DNA of 35,022 nucleotides from Clostridia bacterium (GTDB taxonomy: Bacteria > Bacillota > Clostridia > UBA1381): positions 1 to 35,022 of the forward strand of contig CAAEKO010000057.1 of assembly GCA_900756545.1 (NCBI GenBank), in the 5' to 3' direction. Shown here piece by piece: positions 15,836-24,500 of the stretch (positions are counted from its first letter, which is position 1; each line of letters starts with the position of its first letter). The position numbers were made by a program, and so were the translations under genes. The notes under the pieces were generated by a model, which saw nothing but the letters and a program-made list of their open reading frames with translations, had not been told where the DNA came from and did not search any database.

Positions 15836-17008
15836 ATGAATATAAAAGAACAAGCCTTGCAAAAGCATTATGACTGGAAAGGAAAAATTGAGGTCGTTTC
15901 CCGGACTTCGGTGAAAACCCGAGAGCAGCTCTCCCTGGCCTACACACCAGGGGTAGCCGAGCCCTGCCTGGCCATTCAGGCCGCCCCGGAAAAATCCTTT
16001 ACCCTTACCCGCCGCTGGAATCTGGTTGCAGTAATCACAGACGGCTCCGCAGTCCTTGGCCTTGGAGATATCGGCCCAGAAGCGGGGATGCCTGTCATGG
16101 AAGGTAAATGCGCATTGTTTAAGGAATTTGCCGACGTGGACGCCTTCCCGCTTTGCCTGAAAACCCAGGACGTGGACGAATTAGTTCGCACCATTTATCT
16201 GCTGTCCGGCAGCTTTGGCGGCATTAACTTAGAGGACATATCCGCTCCCCGGTGCTTTGAGGTGGAGCGCCGGCTGAAAGAGCTGTGCGACATCCCAGTA
16301 TTCCACGACGACCAGCACGGCACAGCCATTGTTGTGGGTGCCGCCCTCTTAAACGCCCTGAAGCTGGTAAAGAAAGATATTGGCAGCATTCGCTGCGTCA
16401 TCAACGGGGCAGGCTCTGCTGGAATCGCCATTGCCAAGCATCTGCTAAAACTGGGCGTCAAGGATTTGATTATGTGCGATAAATTCGGCATTCTCTGTGA
16501 AGGCATGACAAACCTGAACCCAGCCCATGCGGAAATGAGCTTGCTCACTAACCGTTTTCATATGCAGGGAAATCTGGCTGACGCCATGACCGGCGCAGAC
16601 GTATTTATTGGGGTTTCCGCGCCAAATATCGTTACACAGGATATGGTGGGCGCTATGGCTGCGGATGCTATTGTATTCCCTATGGCGAACCCTGTCCCCG
16701 AGATAGACCCCGCTCTTGCGAAAGCCGCAGGCGCCCGGGTAGTAGGCACAGGTCGCTCCGACTATCCCAACCAAATCAACAATGTTTCTGCTTTCCCCGG
16801 CATTTTCCGGGGCGCTTTGGACGTGCGGGCCAGCGACATCAACGATGATATGAAAATGGCCGCCTCTCTTGCTATCGCTTCTCTGGTCGGCGATGAGGAA
16901 CTAAACGAGGAATACATCCTTCCCGCCGCTTTTGACGAACGGATCGGAAAAACAGTCGCTCAGGCCGTAGCCGACGCGGCACGGAAAAGCGGCGTTGCCC
17001 GTATTTAA
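15836..17008 (+). CDS. Malic enzyme (oxaloacetate-decarboxylating malate dehydrogenase)
   Basis: A 390-residue cytoplasmic enzyme that converts malate to pyruvate and CO2 with reduction of NAD(P), in the short bacterial malic-enzyme class (about 390-400 residues). Visible motifs are SLAYTPGVAEPC near the N-terminus, DGSAVLGLGDIGPEAGMPVMEG with the catalytic region, IPVFHDDQHGTA as the metal-binding Asp pair, GAGSAGIAIA for dinucleotide binding, and FPMANPVPEI. The frame opens at a TTG at 15818, but that lies inside the ribosome binding site GGAGG (15820-15824), so the ATG at 15836 is chosen. Cofactor preference cannot be read safely. It could feed pyruvate to the ferredoxin oxidoreductase encoded at 21590. 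Terminator directly follows. Confidence 0.92.
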   Translation: MNIKEQALQKHYDWKGKIEVVSRTSVKTREQLSLAYTPGVAEPCLAIQAAPEKSFTLTRRWNLVAVITDGSAVLGLGDIGPEAGMPVMEGKCALFKEFADVDAFPLCLKTQDVDELVRTIYLLSGSFGGINLEDISAPRCFEVERRLKELCDIPVFHDDQHGTAIVVGAALLNALKLVKKDIGSIRCVINGAGSAGIAIAKHLLKLGVKDLIMCDKFGILCEGMTNLNPAHAEMSLLTNRFHMQGNLADAMTGADVFIGVSAPNIVTQDMVGAMAADAIVFPMANPVPEIDPALAKAAGARVVGTGRSDYPNQINNVSAFPGIFRGALDVRASDINDDMKMAASLAIASLVGDEELNEEYILPAAFDERIGKTVAQAVADAARKSGVARI

Positions 17009-17037
17009 AAAAATCCCGGCAAAGCCGGGATTTTTTT
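17007..17037. terminator. Shared bidirectional terminator
   Basis: CCCGGC-AAA-GCCGGG (with one more A-T pair) is flanked by a run of seven A and a run of seven T, so it ends both the malic enzyme transcript (plus) and the aminotransferase transcript (minus). It overlaps the aminotransferase stop codon. Confidence 0.93.
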
Positions 17038-18214
17038 AATTCTTATTATATTTCTCCACAAATTTAGCGATCCGCTTCAAGGCCACCTCAATATTTTCTA
17101 CAGAATATGCGTAGGAAACACGGATAAAGCCTTCGCCGCATTCTCCAAAGGCCGTACCCGGCACAACAGCAACTCGTTCCTCCTGAAGCAGGCGCTCGCA
17201 GAACTCCTCACTGCTCATGCCGGTTGAACGGATACAGGGGAACACATAAAACGCGCCCAAAGGCTCAAAGCAAGATAGTCCCATTTTCCGAAAACCATCT
17301 ACAATAAAACGGCGGCGGTAATTATATTCCCGGCACATTTCCTCTACGTCCCGGTCACAGTTCTTCATAGCCTCAATCGCCGCAAACTGGCTGGTGGTCG
17401 GCGACGACATAATGCCGTACTGGTGTACCTTGGTCATGGCTTTGATCAGCGGTGCTGGGCCTAATGCATATCCCAGCCGCCATCCCGTCATAGCAAATGT
17501 CTTTGAAAAACCATTAACAACAATTGTGCGCTCCTTCATACCGTCAATTGCTGAAAACGGGGTATGCCCCTCTTCGTCATACCGCAGTTCTCCGTAAATT
17601 TCATCAGACAGCACCAAAATATCTGTGCCCCGCAAAACCTCGGCAATCGCCTCTAAATCCGCCCGGGCCATAACACCGCCAGTTGGATTGTTGGGATATG
17701 GCAAAATCAAAAGCTTGGTCCTGGGTGTAATTTTTTCCCGAAGCTGCGCCGGAGTCAGGCGGAACTGATCCTCCTCCTTGGTTTCTATGGGCACCGGCAC
17801 GCCTTTTGCCAAACTGGTACAAGGCTTGTAACAAACAAAGCTGGGCTCCGGGATCAGCACCTCGTCACCCTCTTCCACTACGCACCGAATCATCAGATCA
17901 ATGGCCTCGCTTCCGCCTACCGTTACCAGTACCTCATCCTGATAGCGGTAAGACACGCCGTACTTGCGCCGCATGTAATTGCATATTTCCTGCCGAAGCT
18001 CTGCGAGTCCCGCGTTCGCAGTATAAAAGGTGCGCCCCTTTTCCAGAGAGTATATTCCCGCCTCCCGGATCGTCCAGGGCGTTGCGAAGTCCGGCTCGCC
18101 TACGCCAAGGGAAATCGCGTCGTCCATAGTCGCCACCACGTCAAAAAACTTTCGTATCCCGGAAGGCGGAATCTCCTGCACACGCTTATTCATCAATTCT
18201 TCATATGTTTTCAT
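17036..18214 (-). CDS. PLP-dependent aminotransferase, class I/II
   Basis: A 392-residue fold-type I aminotransferase. The PLP-binding lysine is Lys238 in NGFSKTFAMTGWRLGY; the upstream PYPNNPTGG and SDEIYGELRYD carry the conserved Asn and the Asp/Tyr that hold the cofactor ring. The C-terminal FIRVSYA gives the Arg that binds the substrate carboxylate. Length is normal. It resembles the PatA/AspC-like group; amino-acid substrate unknown. Its start overlaps the stop of the Lrp-type regulator by 4 bases, a frequent pairing in Firmicutes that suggests control by an amino acid. Confidence 0.92.
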   Translation of the reverse strand: MKTYEELMNKRVQEIPPSGIRKFFDVVATMDDAISLGVGEPDFATPWTIREAGIYSLEKGRTFYTANAGLAELRQEICNYMRRKYGVSYRYQDEVLVTVGGSEAIDLMIRCVVEEGDEVLIPEPSFVCYKPCTSLAKGVPVPIETKEEDQFRLTPAQLREKITPRTKLLILPYPNNPTGGVMARADLEAIAEVLRGTDILVLSDEIYGELRYDEEGHTPFSAIDGMKERTIVVNGFSKTFAMTGWRLGYALGPAPLIKAMTKVHQYGIMSSPTTSQFAAIEAMKNCDRDVEEMCREYNYRRRFIVDGFRKMGLSCFEPLGAFYVFPCIRSTGMSSEEFCERLLQEERVAVVPGTAFGECGEGFIRVSYAYSVENIEVALKRIAKFVEKYNKN

Positions 18215-18693
18215 AGCGTAATCACCTGTCTTGTATCTTTTTCATCTTGATAGAATACAAGGCCGTCCTCTTTATATTTTTTCAGCACAAAATGGGTCGC
18301 CGTGCTAATGACAGCGTCCATTGGGGCAAGCTTCTGCGCCACGAACAAGGCAACCTCCTTCATCGTACCCCCTTCAATATTTACCGCCAGGTCATATGCG
18401 CCGGACATCAGATACAGGGATTTGACCTGCGGGTATTTATAGATGCGCTCCGCTACTTTATCGAAACCCTCGCCCCGCTGTGGGGTGATTTTCAGCTCAA
18501 TCAGGGCTGATACGTGTTCTTTATCTGTTTTCTCCCAGTTTATCATAGTTTTATAGCCCACGATTATGTTTTCTTTTTCCAATCCCTTAACGATGGCGGA
18601 TACTTCCTCTCCGGTTTTACCGGTCATCCGGGCGATCTGCTCATGGGTAATTTTTGAATCGGCATTTTCCAAAATCTCTAAAATATCATTCAT
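18211..18693 (-). CDS. Lrp/AsnC family transcriptional regulator
   Basis: A 160-residue regulator: an N-terminal helix-turn-helix (about residues 1-60, ITHEQIARMTGKTGEEVSAIVKGLEKENII) and a C-terminal RAM ligand-binding domain (about 66-150, with the VKSLYLMSGAYDLAVNIEG core). Lrp proteins form octamers and bind amino acids as effectors. It overlaps and is co-transcribed with the aminotransferase, and probably controls it. GAGAGGGG precedes the start. A TATAAT on the minus strand (18726-18731) could be its -10, but no good -35 accompanies it. Confidence 0.9.
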   Translation of the reverse strand: MNDILEILENADSKITHEQIARMTGKTGEEVSAIVKGLEKENIIVGYKTMINWEKTDKEHVSALIELKITPQRGEGFDKVAERIYKYPQVKSLYLMSGAYDLAVNIEGGTMKEVALFVAQKLAPMDAVISTATHFVLKKYKEDGLVFYQDEKDTRQVITL

Positions 18694-18896
18694 GCTTTAT
18701 GACCCCTCTCTTAGAGTATTGTTTTATTATACAGCAAATCACCGTAAATTTCCAGTCCTTTTATGAAAAATTTCAACTAAAATTAATTAATTATCAAACA
18801 CTTTTCTTCAGAATATGGGATATAGTATAATATAAATTATAAAAAAAATAACGGAGAAACAAGAATAATTGCCTGTTCTGCTTTCCAAATTTACAT

Positions 18897-18919
18897 AAAA
18901 AAACCGCCTTTCGGCGGCC
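18897..18919 (-). terminator. Terminator of sigG
   Basis: On the minus strand GGCCGCC-GAAA-GGCGG forms a tight tetraloop hairpin followed by seven T. It lies a few bases after the sigG stop. Confidence 0.9.
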
Positions 18920-18924
18920 TTTCC

Positions 18925-19695
18925 TCAAATATATTTGCGCATGTGCTTTAGGGCGCTCTTTTCCAGTCTGGACACCTGCGCCTGACTGATCCCGATTTCA
19001 TCCGCAACCTCCATCTGCGTCCTGCCCTGAAAAAACCGCAGATTCAAAATATGCTTTTCCCGTTCGTTCAAGTGCTTCATAGCCTCTGATAACGCAATGC
19101 TCCGAAGCCAGTTTTCGTCGGTATTTTTCTGATCCTTTACCTGATCCATCACAAAAATCGCCTCGCCGCCGTCGTGATAAATCGGCTCAAACAGACTTAC
19201 CGGATCGGCAATGGCGTCCAGCGCGAATACGACCTCTTCTTTTGGTAAATCCATTTCCTTTGCAATTTCGGAGATCGTCGGTTCCTTAGAATTTTCGTTA
19301 ATCAGCTTTTCCTTTACATACAGCGCCTTGTAGGCAATATCCTTTAACGACCGGCTGACCCGGATCGCGTTGTTATCTCGGAGATAGCGCCGAATTTCGC
19401 CAATAATCATCGGTACGGCGTAAGTTGAAAACTGCACGTTCTGACTCAGGTCAAAATTGTCAATAGCCTTAATCAGTCCGATACAGCCTACCTGAAATAA
19501 ATCGTCGATATTTTCGCCCCGGTTGCCGAACCGCTGAATCACACTAAGCACCAGCCGGAGGTTTCCCTGTACGAATTCATCCCGTGCCGCAGCGTCTCCC
19601 TTCTTGATCCGTACAAACAGCGCATCCTTTTCTTCTTTCGTCAGCGTGGGCAGCTTCGCCGTATTCACACCGCATATCTCTACTTTATTTATCAC
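18925..19695 (-). CDS. sigG: Sporulation sigma factor G (late forespore)
   Basis: A 256-residue sigma-70 family protein that directs late forespore transcription. The N-terminus NKVEICGVNTAKLPTLT is the known sigma-G signature that contacts its anti-sigma factor CsfB/Gin in Bacillus. Region 2 includes GNLRLVLSVIQRFGNRGENIDDLFQVGCIGLIKAI, and region 4 ends with the helix-turn-helix TQMEVADEIGISQAQVSRLEKSALK. Full length. The start is GTG (19693-19695), with a G-rich ribosome binding site (AGGGGGG, 19702-19708). It follows sigE by 79 bases, the usual gene order, and has its own promoter and a leader hairpin (listed separately). Confidence 0.96.
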   Translation of the reverse strand: MINKVEICGVNTAKLPTLTKEEKDALFVRIKKGDAAARDEFVQGNLRLVLSVIQRFGNRGENIDDLFQVGCIGLIKAIDNFDLSQNVQFSTYAVPMIIGEIRRYLRDNNAIRVSRSLKDIAYKALYVKEKLINENSKEPTISEIAKEMDLPKEEVVFALDAIADPVSLFEPIYHDGGEAIFVMDQVKDQKNTDENWLRSIALSEAMKHLNEREKHILNLRFFQGRTQMEVADEIGISQAQVSRLEKSALKHMRKYI

Positions 19696-19743
19696 ATAAA
19701 TCCCCCCTATGTTGTTATGTACAAATGTTGTTTATGTGATAAA
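19688..19743 (-). promoter_or_regulatory. Leader hairpin covering the sigG start codon
   Basis: A perfect 13-bp inverted repeat, TTTATCACATAAA (19688-19700) with TTTATGTGATAAA (19731-19743), separated by 30 bases. In the sigG mRNA the 3' arm contains the GTG start codon and the loop contains the ribosome binding site, so folding would block translation. For comparison, sigG translation in Bacillus subtilis is reported to be held down by a GUG start and a leader hairpin. Confidence 0.75.
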
Positions 19744-19756
19744 AATATGTCTTTTA

Positions 19757-19785
19757 CAGTATGCCCTGATTTTTCTAATTCATTC
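19757..19785 (-). promoter_or_regulatory. Sigma-G/sigma-F-like promoter of sigG
   Basis: On the minus strand GAATG (19781-19785), a 17-base spacer and CATACTG (19757-19763). The sigma-G consensus is about gHATR-N17/18-CATnHTA, so the -35 fits fully and the -10 in six of seven positions. The -35 lies in the last codons of sigE. Transcription would begin near 19750 and include the leader hairpin. Confidence 0.65.
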
Positions 19786-20500
19786 GCGAAATTTCTTTTT
19801 TCAATCTTGAAATGATTCGTTTTTCCAGCCGGGAAATGTACGACTGGGAGATTCCCAGCATATCCGCAACCTCCTTCTGTGTCTTTTCATGACCCGTTCC
19901 CAGACCAAACCGAAGCTCCATGATCTGCCGCTCCCGGCTCGACAGTTTATCCATAGCCAGCCCTAAAAGATTTCTGTCCACCTCATCCTCAATATTCCGA
20001 TAAATCACGTCATTTTCTGTCCCCAGAATATCCGATAGCAGCAGCTCATTGCCGTCCCAGTCAACATTTAGCGGCTCATCAATCGACACCTCTGTACGCA
20101 TGTTCTGGTTTTTACGCAGATACATCAAAATTTCATTTTCAATACACCGGGAAGCATAGGTAGCAAGCTTGATATTTTTGTCGGGATCAAAGGTGTTGAT
20201 CGCTTTGATCAGGCCGATCGTGCCAATGGAAATCAAATCCTCCACGTAAATTCCTGTATTTTCAAACTTTCTGGCAATATAAACAACCAGACGCAGATTG
20301 CGCTCAATTAACACCTGCTTTACGTTTTCATCTCCGGCCCGCAGCCGGTCCAGATACTCCGTTTCCTCCTCCCGGCTTAAGGGCGGTGGCAGCGCGTCGC
20401 TGCCTCCAATATAATAAATGTCGTTATTATCAATAAGCCCGGCATACAAATCCGCCAGACAATTCTTGATTTTCTGCCAAATGCTGTGCAAAACAGTCAC
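19775..20500 (-). CDS. sigE: Sporulation sigma factor E precursor (early mother cell)
   Basis: A 241-residue sigma-70 family protein for early mother-cell transcription. It is made as a pro-protein: about 29 amphipathic residues precede YYIGGSDALPPPLS, the sequence conserved around the SpoIIGA cleavage site. Region 2 has RNLRLVVYIARKFENTGIYVEDLISIGTIGLIKAI, and region 4 ends QKEVADMLGISQSYISRLEKR. The GTG at 20500 overlaps the spoIIGA stop by 4 bases, but the AAGGGG lies only one or two bases before it; the TTG three codons on (20491) has better spacing and may be the real start. Confidence 0.95.
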   Translation of the reverse strand: MTVLHSIWQKIKNCLADLYAGLIDNNDIYYIGGSDALPPPLSREEETEYLDRLRAGDENVKQVLIERNLRLVVYIARKFENTGIYVEDLISIGTIGLIKAINTFDPDKNIKLATYASRCIENEILMYLRKNQNMRTEVSIDEPLNVDWDGNELLLSDILGTENDVIYRNIEDEVDRNLLGLAMDKLSSRERQIMELRFGLGTGHEKTQKEVADMLGISQSYISRLEKRIISRLKKEISRMN

Positions 20501-21312
20501 GCCCCTTCTAAAATGATTTCATGATTTAACAGTACGCCATATTCCAGGCGCCTGTCACAGCAGGCTACTACCGTACGCCCCATATCCTTTCCGTCGATTA
20601 TGAGGTTATCCGCCAAAAACCCATAAAATACGCCTGTTCCTTCCACAGAACTGTATGGAATACAGCGCAGGTCTGTGCTTTTGACCCATTCAGTTAGATT
20701 TCGGCTATTGCAGTCCGCATGAAAAAGATTCTTTAAAACACTTTCATCCGCCAAAATCACCGGGCGGCGGCCTACCGGCTCCGCCAGGCCGTTTCCTGTA
20801 TCCAGAAAACCCTCTGTCTTCACATGCCGGCCCTCATAAAATAATTCTACATTGTATATTTCTTTTTTACTCTGATTCCTGAAATACCGTACGCCCCGGG
20901 TGATAACTGCCTTTGCCAGCACGCCCCCGGCCAGTATCCATACACCGCGCATATATACCACGCCATTTTTCACGACTCCTCCACCAGTATAAAGCATGAC
21001 GCAGTATAATATACCGCCGCACAAAAAATTCATTACCAGAAACATAGTCAAAAACCGTGCAAACCGCCGGGGCCTGCATGGGCAGAAAGCCGCCGTGCAA
21101 AGAAGCGCCGCCGCTAAAATCCGTGCCGGAACCGTATACACAGCTGCATAATCGGGAACAAATAGCAGGACGCCGTATATTCCGCCCAGAATTCCGGCGC
21201 ATATGGTTCGAAATACTTTTATCCGGGTATTGCAGCACACAGCGGTCAGCGAAATCAGGAGGTAATCCATCAAAAAATTTGTCAGAAACAATACATCCGC
21301 GTATACTGTCAT
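20497..21312 (-). CDS. spoIIGA: Sigma-E processing peptidase SpoIIGA
   Basis: A 271-residue membrane-bound aspartic protease that cleaves pro-sigma-E at the sporulation septum when SpoIIR signals from the forespore. About five membrane helices fill residues 1-140; the cytoplasmic protease domain follows, with Asp171 in DTGN as the catalytic Asp (the enzyme acts as a dimer). The frame opens at a TTG (21333) inside the ribosome binding site; the ATG at 21312, with AAGGAAGG nine bases upstream, begins the conserved MTVYADVLFLTNFLMDY. It overlaps sigE by 4 bases, the standard arrangement. Confidence 0.95.
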   Translation of the reverse strand: MTVYADVLFLTNFLMDYLLISLTAVCCNTRIKVFRTICAGILGGIYGVLLFVPDYAAVYTVPARILAAALLCTAAFCPCRPRRFARFLTMFLVMNFLCGGILYCVMLYTGGGVVKNGVVYMRGVWILAGGVLAKAVITRGVRYFRNQSKKEIYNVELFYEGRHVKTEGFLDTGNGLAEPVGRRPVILADESVLKNLFHADCNSRNLTEWVKSTDLRCIPYSSVEGTGVFYGFLADNLIIDGKDMGRTVVACCDRRLEYGVLLNHEIILEGA

Positions 21313-21352
21313 TTCCGCACGCCTTCCTTTCAAATTTCCATTATATGGTACT

Positions 21353-21418
21353 ATTATACGCCCGTCCAGGGCAGAAATTTGTCAAAGGCCGCTGTGGAAA
21401 TTTGACATGTTTTCGACG
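21353..21418 (-). promoter_or_regulatory. Spo0A-type promoter of the spoIIGA-sigE operon
   Basis: On the minus strand a -35 TTGACA (21380-21385) and a -10 TATAAT (21353-21358) are separated by 21 bases, too far for ordinary sigma-A use. Upstream lie two 0A-box-like sites, CGTCGAA (21412-21418) and TGTCAAA (21401-21407), each one mismatch from TGTCGAA and 11 bp apart. The Bacillus spoIIG promoter also has an over-long (22 bp) spacer and is switched on by phosphorylated Spo0A. Confidence 0.7.
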
Positions 21419-21489
21419 CAATTCTCATCCCTATGCAAAACTAAAAAATACTGTCTGTTTTTGCTTTAAAAATTATGTTATTTTTAGTA

Positions 21490-21518
21490 TTGATTTTGCA
21501 GGGGAAAAGTGGTATTAT
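21490..21518 (+). promoter_or_regulatory. Promoter of the pyruvate:ferredoxin oxidoreductase gene
   Basis: -35 TTGATT (21490-21495), 17-base spacer, -10 TATTAT (21513-21518). The leader is about 65 bases and has one small hairpin, AGACA-TTTT-TGTCT (21553-21566), before the ribosome binding site. Confidence 0.7.
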
Positions 21519-21589
21519 ATGATATGTATGTATATTTATATACGAGTTGATAAGACATTTTTGTCTGAAAAATAAAGGAGGAGATTCCA

Positions 21590-24500
21590 TTGGCAAGAAA
21601 AATGAAAACGATGGACGGCAATAACGCCGCGGCTTTCGCTTCCTATGCGTTTACCGACGTTGCTGCCATCTATCCGATCACACCATCATCCACAATGGCC
21701 GAAGTCACTGACAAATGGGCTGCGGCAGGACAAAAAAACATCTTCGGACAAACTGTAAAGGTTGTTGAAATGCAGTCTGAGGCAGGCGCGGCAGGCGCAG
21801 TACACGGCTCTCTGACCGCCGGCGCACTGACCACTACCTACACAGCTTCTCAGGGGCTTCTTTTGATGATCCCGAACATGTATAAAATCGCCGGCGAGCT
21901 GCTTCCCTGCGTATTCAACGTATCTGCGCGGGCGCTGGCTTCTCACGCGCTGTCCATCTTCGGCGACCATCAGGACGTTATGGCATGTCGCCAGACCGGC
22001 TTTGCTATGTTGGCTTCCTCCAATCCGCAGGAAGCAATGGATCTGGGCGCTGTTGCGCATCTGACCACCATTAAAGGCCGAATCCCGTTCTTGCATTTCT
22101 TTGATGGCTTCCGTACCTCGCACGAATATCAGAAAGTAGCCTGCTGGGACTATGAAACACTGGCAAAAATGGTAGACTGGGACGCATTGAACGCTTTCCG
22201 CCGCGGCGCACTCAATCCGGAGCATCCGGCACAGCGTGGTACAGCCCAGAACCCGGACGTTTTCTTCCAAGCTAAAGAGGCTGCTAATAAATACTATGAC
22301 GCAATTCCTGAGCTGACACAAAGCTACATGGATAAAGTCAACGCTGAAATCGGTTCCGATTATAAGCTGTTCAACTACTACGGCGCACCAGACGCAGAAC
22401 ATGTCATCATTGCAATGGGCTCTGTCTGCGACACAATTTCCGAAACAGTTGACTACCTGAACGCAAACGGCCAGAAGGTCGGCTTGATTAAAGTCCGTCT
22501 GTACAGACCGTTCTCCGCAAAGCATCTGATTGACGCGATCCCCTCCACAGTGAAGAAGATCAGCGTTCTGGACAGAACAAAAGAATCCGGCTCCGTAGGC
22601 GAACCTCTGTATCTGGACGTTGTTGCAGCCCTGCAAGGCTCACAGTTCGAAAACGTTCCTGTTTACACAGGCCGTTATGGTTTGGGTTCCAAGGACACAA
22701 CACCTGCACAGATCATCGCCGTATATAAGAATGAAGCAAAGAAACGCTTCACCATTGGTATTGAGGATGACGTGACACACCTGTCCCTGTCTATTGATGA
22801 AAACCCGGATACCACACCGAAGGGCATAACCAGCTGTAAATTCTGGGGTTTGGGCGCAGACGGTACAGTTGGGGCGAACAAGAACTCCGTTAAGATTATT
22901 GGCGACCACACTGATATGAACGTACAGGCATACTTTGACTACGACTCCAAAAAGTCCGGCGGTCTGACAGTGTCCCATCTGCGTTTCGGAGACGCCAAGA
23001 TCACGTCCACATACCTGATCAACAAGGCGGACTTTGTTGCCTGTCATAAGGCTTCTTACATCCGCCAGTATGACATGGTTTCCGATGTAAAGCCCGGCGG
23101 CGTATTCCTGCTAAATTGTTCCTGGAATGCGGAAGAGCTTGAGCATCACATTCCCGGACAGGTGAAGAAATATATTGCAGATAACAATATCCAGTTCTAT
23201 ACCATCGACGGTGTGGCAATTGGTAAAGAAATCGGTCTGGGCAATCGGATCAATACCGTCCTGCAGTCCGCCTTCTTCAAACTGGCTAATATCATCCCGG
23301 CTGAGGACGCTATTCAATATATGAAAGACGCGGCTACCGCTTCTTACTCCAAGAAGGGTGAAGCGATCGTTAAGATGAATCATGACGCTATTGACATGGG
23401 CGCACAGAAGGTTGTCAAGGTAGACGTTCCTGCTTCCTGGAAGGATGCAGAGCCGGAAGACCTGTCTGTTAGACATGATGGCAGCGGCCGCCTGCATGAC
23501 TATGTAAACAACGTTCTTGTTCCTGTTAACCAGTTCCGAGGCATGAAGCTTCCGGTTTCCGCATTTGAACCGTATGTAAACGGCGAAGTACCGCTTGGCT
23601 CCTCCGCTTTTGAAAAGCGCGGAATTGCTATCGACGTACCGGTTTGGAATCCGGACAATTGTATCCAGTGTGGACTTTGCTCCTATGTCTGCCCCCACGG
23701 ATGTATCCGTCCAGTCGTATTGACTGAGGAAGAAATGAAGAATGCACCGGAGGGTACTGTGTATACAAAGATGCGTCAGGTAGACGACCTGTACTTCGGT
23801 ATCGCTGTATCTGTTCTGGATTGTACAGGCTGCGGTTCCTGTGCGAATGTCTGCCCGGGTATGAAGGGCGCAAAGGCGCTGACCATGTCTTCTCTGGATT
23901 CTCAGCTGGACAAGCAGGCCGGCTTCGACTACGGCATCGATCTGAAAACAAAGCCGTCCGTACTTGAAAAGTTTGCTGTAACCACGATCAAGGGCAGCCA
24001 GTTCCGGAAACCTTATCTGGAATTCTCCGGCGCATGCGCAGGCTGCGGCGAAACACCGTACGCAAAGCTGATCACACAGCTGTTTGGCGACCGGATGTAC
24101 ATTGCCAACGCAACCGGATGTTCCTCTATCTGGGGTGGTTCTTCTCCGTCTACACCATACTGCGCCGACGAAAACGGCCGCGGACCAGCATGGGCAAACT
24201 CCCTGTTTGAGGACAACGCTGAATTTGGTTACGGTATGTATCTGGGCCAGAAAGCGCTCCGTGCGGCTAATATTGAAAAGCTGGAAAAAATCGCAAAGGA
24301 CGAGCCTTCCGTTAAACCAGCTGTAGACAAATTCCTGGAAACTATGGAACAAGGCGCGGAAAACAAGGTCGCAACTGATGAGCTTTTAAAAGCGATTGCT
24401 AACCTGAACTCCCAGGAGGCAAAAGACGTTCTGGCTGACAAGGAATATCTGGCGAAGAAATCCGTATGGGTATTTGGCGGCGACGGCTGGGCTTATGATA

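Noticed and set aside
18820..18919. Possible small RNA on the plus strand (TATAAT at 18830 up to the GC-rich hairpin at 18904)
   Set aside because: The -35 is poor and the hairpin lacks a T-run on the plus strand, where it instead serves as the sigG terminator.
23111..24352. 413-codon frame opposite the oxidoreductase gene
   Set aside because: A shadow of strong codon bias in the highly expressed nifJ gene; rich in Cys, Arg and His with no domain.
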